In this document: piece by piece, positions 9,306 through 9,375 of the stretch
Position numbering within the stretch: the stretch's first letter is position 1
Layout: the number at the start of each line of letters is the position of its first letter
NCBI GenBank assembly: GCA_030602145.1
Contig: JAUWAH010000055.1
Location: 1-9,375 of the forward strand
DNA from: Desulfobulbus sp.
GTDB taxonomy: Bacteria; Desulfobacterota; Desulfobulbia; Desulfobulbales; Desulfobulbaceae
DNA length: 9,375 bases
Direction of reading: 5' to 3'
Notes under the pieces: model-generated
Databases searched by the model: none
The model's input: the letters and a program-made list of their open reading frames with translations, nothing else
What the model was told of the DNA's origin: nothing
Program-made: the position numbers and the translations under genes

Positions 9306-9375
9306 AAGCAGGCCGATGGGTGAGGGCAAGTTGACGAAGGTTGGGACATTGCAAGGAAAAAGATTGTCAAAGGTC

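Noticed and set aside
9281..9315. T-arm-like TTCGA motifs suggesting a tRNA
   Set aside because: No acceptor stem, anticodon arm or D arm could be assembled around them.
9107..9370. Minus-strand 87-codon open frame at the right end
   Set aside because: It overlaps the promoter, ribosome binding site and start of the selenoprotein gene in another frame, and the sequence is rich in Ser, Pro and Cys without family resemblance.

Overview
The window is about 60% GC and all five supportable genes lie on the minus strand. In transcription order (right to left) they are a HesB/IscA-like selenoprotein, clpB, tamA, tamB and a 96-residue conserved small protein. TamA/TamB implies a diderm bacterium with an outer membrane. 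A HesB-like protein with in-frame TGA implies an organism that makes selenocysteine. Together with GC content and protein style this suggests a deltaproteobacterial-type anaerobe (Desulfobacterota/Desulfobulbia-like), but that assignment is inference; no rRNA or other taxonomic marker is present.

Right end (9375 to 8745): about 237 bases of non-coding DNA hold a good sigma70-like promoter (-35 at 9226-9231, -10 at 9203-9208). A perfect AGGAGG ribosome binding site and a 109-codon gene follow. Its codon 34 is TGA, at the place of the first cluster-ligand Cys of A-type iron-sulfur carriers, and a bacterial SECIS-like hairpin lies 18 nt downstream. A gene finder that treats TGA as stop would report only the last two thirds, from an internal TTG. 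A perfect 28-nt palindrome followed by a T run terminates this unit.

Middle (8705 to 5943): clpB has its own probable promoter and strong ribosome binding site. It encodes a full-length disaggregase with all expected motifs. A strong GC hairpin lies just after its stop.

Left-middle (5865 to 500): tamA and tamB overlap by one base (TGATG) and form a classic two-gene unit for outer membrane protein or lipid transport across the envelope. A hairpin terminator follows tamB. Left end (420 to 1): a small gene whose sequence pattern recalls the PC4/YdbC single-strand DNA-binding fold, then 129 bases in which I can support no gene.

Most of the window is ordinary housekeeping content. The one item that stands out is the selenocysteine-containing HesB-like gene, which belongs to a known kind of selenoprotein but would be mis-annotated here. 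It also carries an unusual C-terminal cysteine tail. I see no mobile elements, CRISPR array, tRNA or rRNA.
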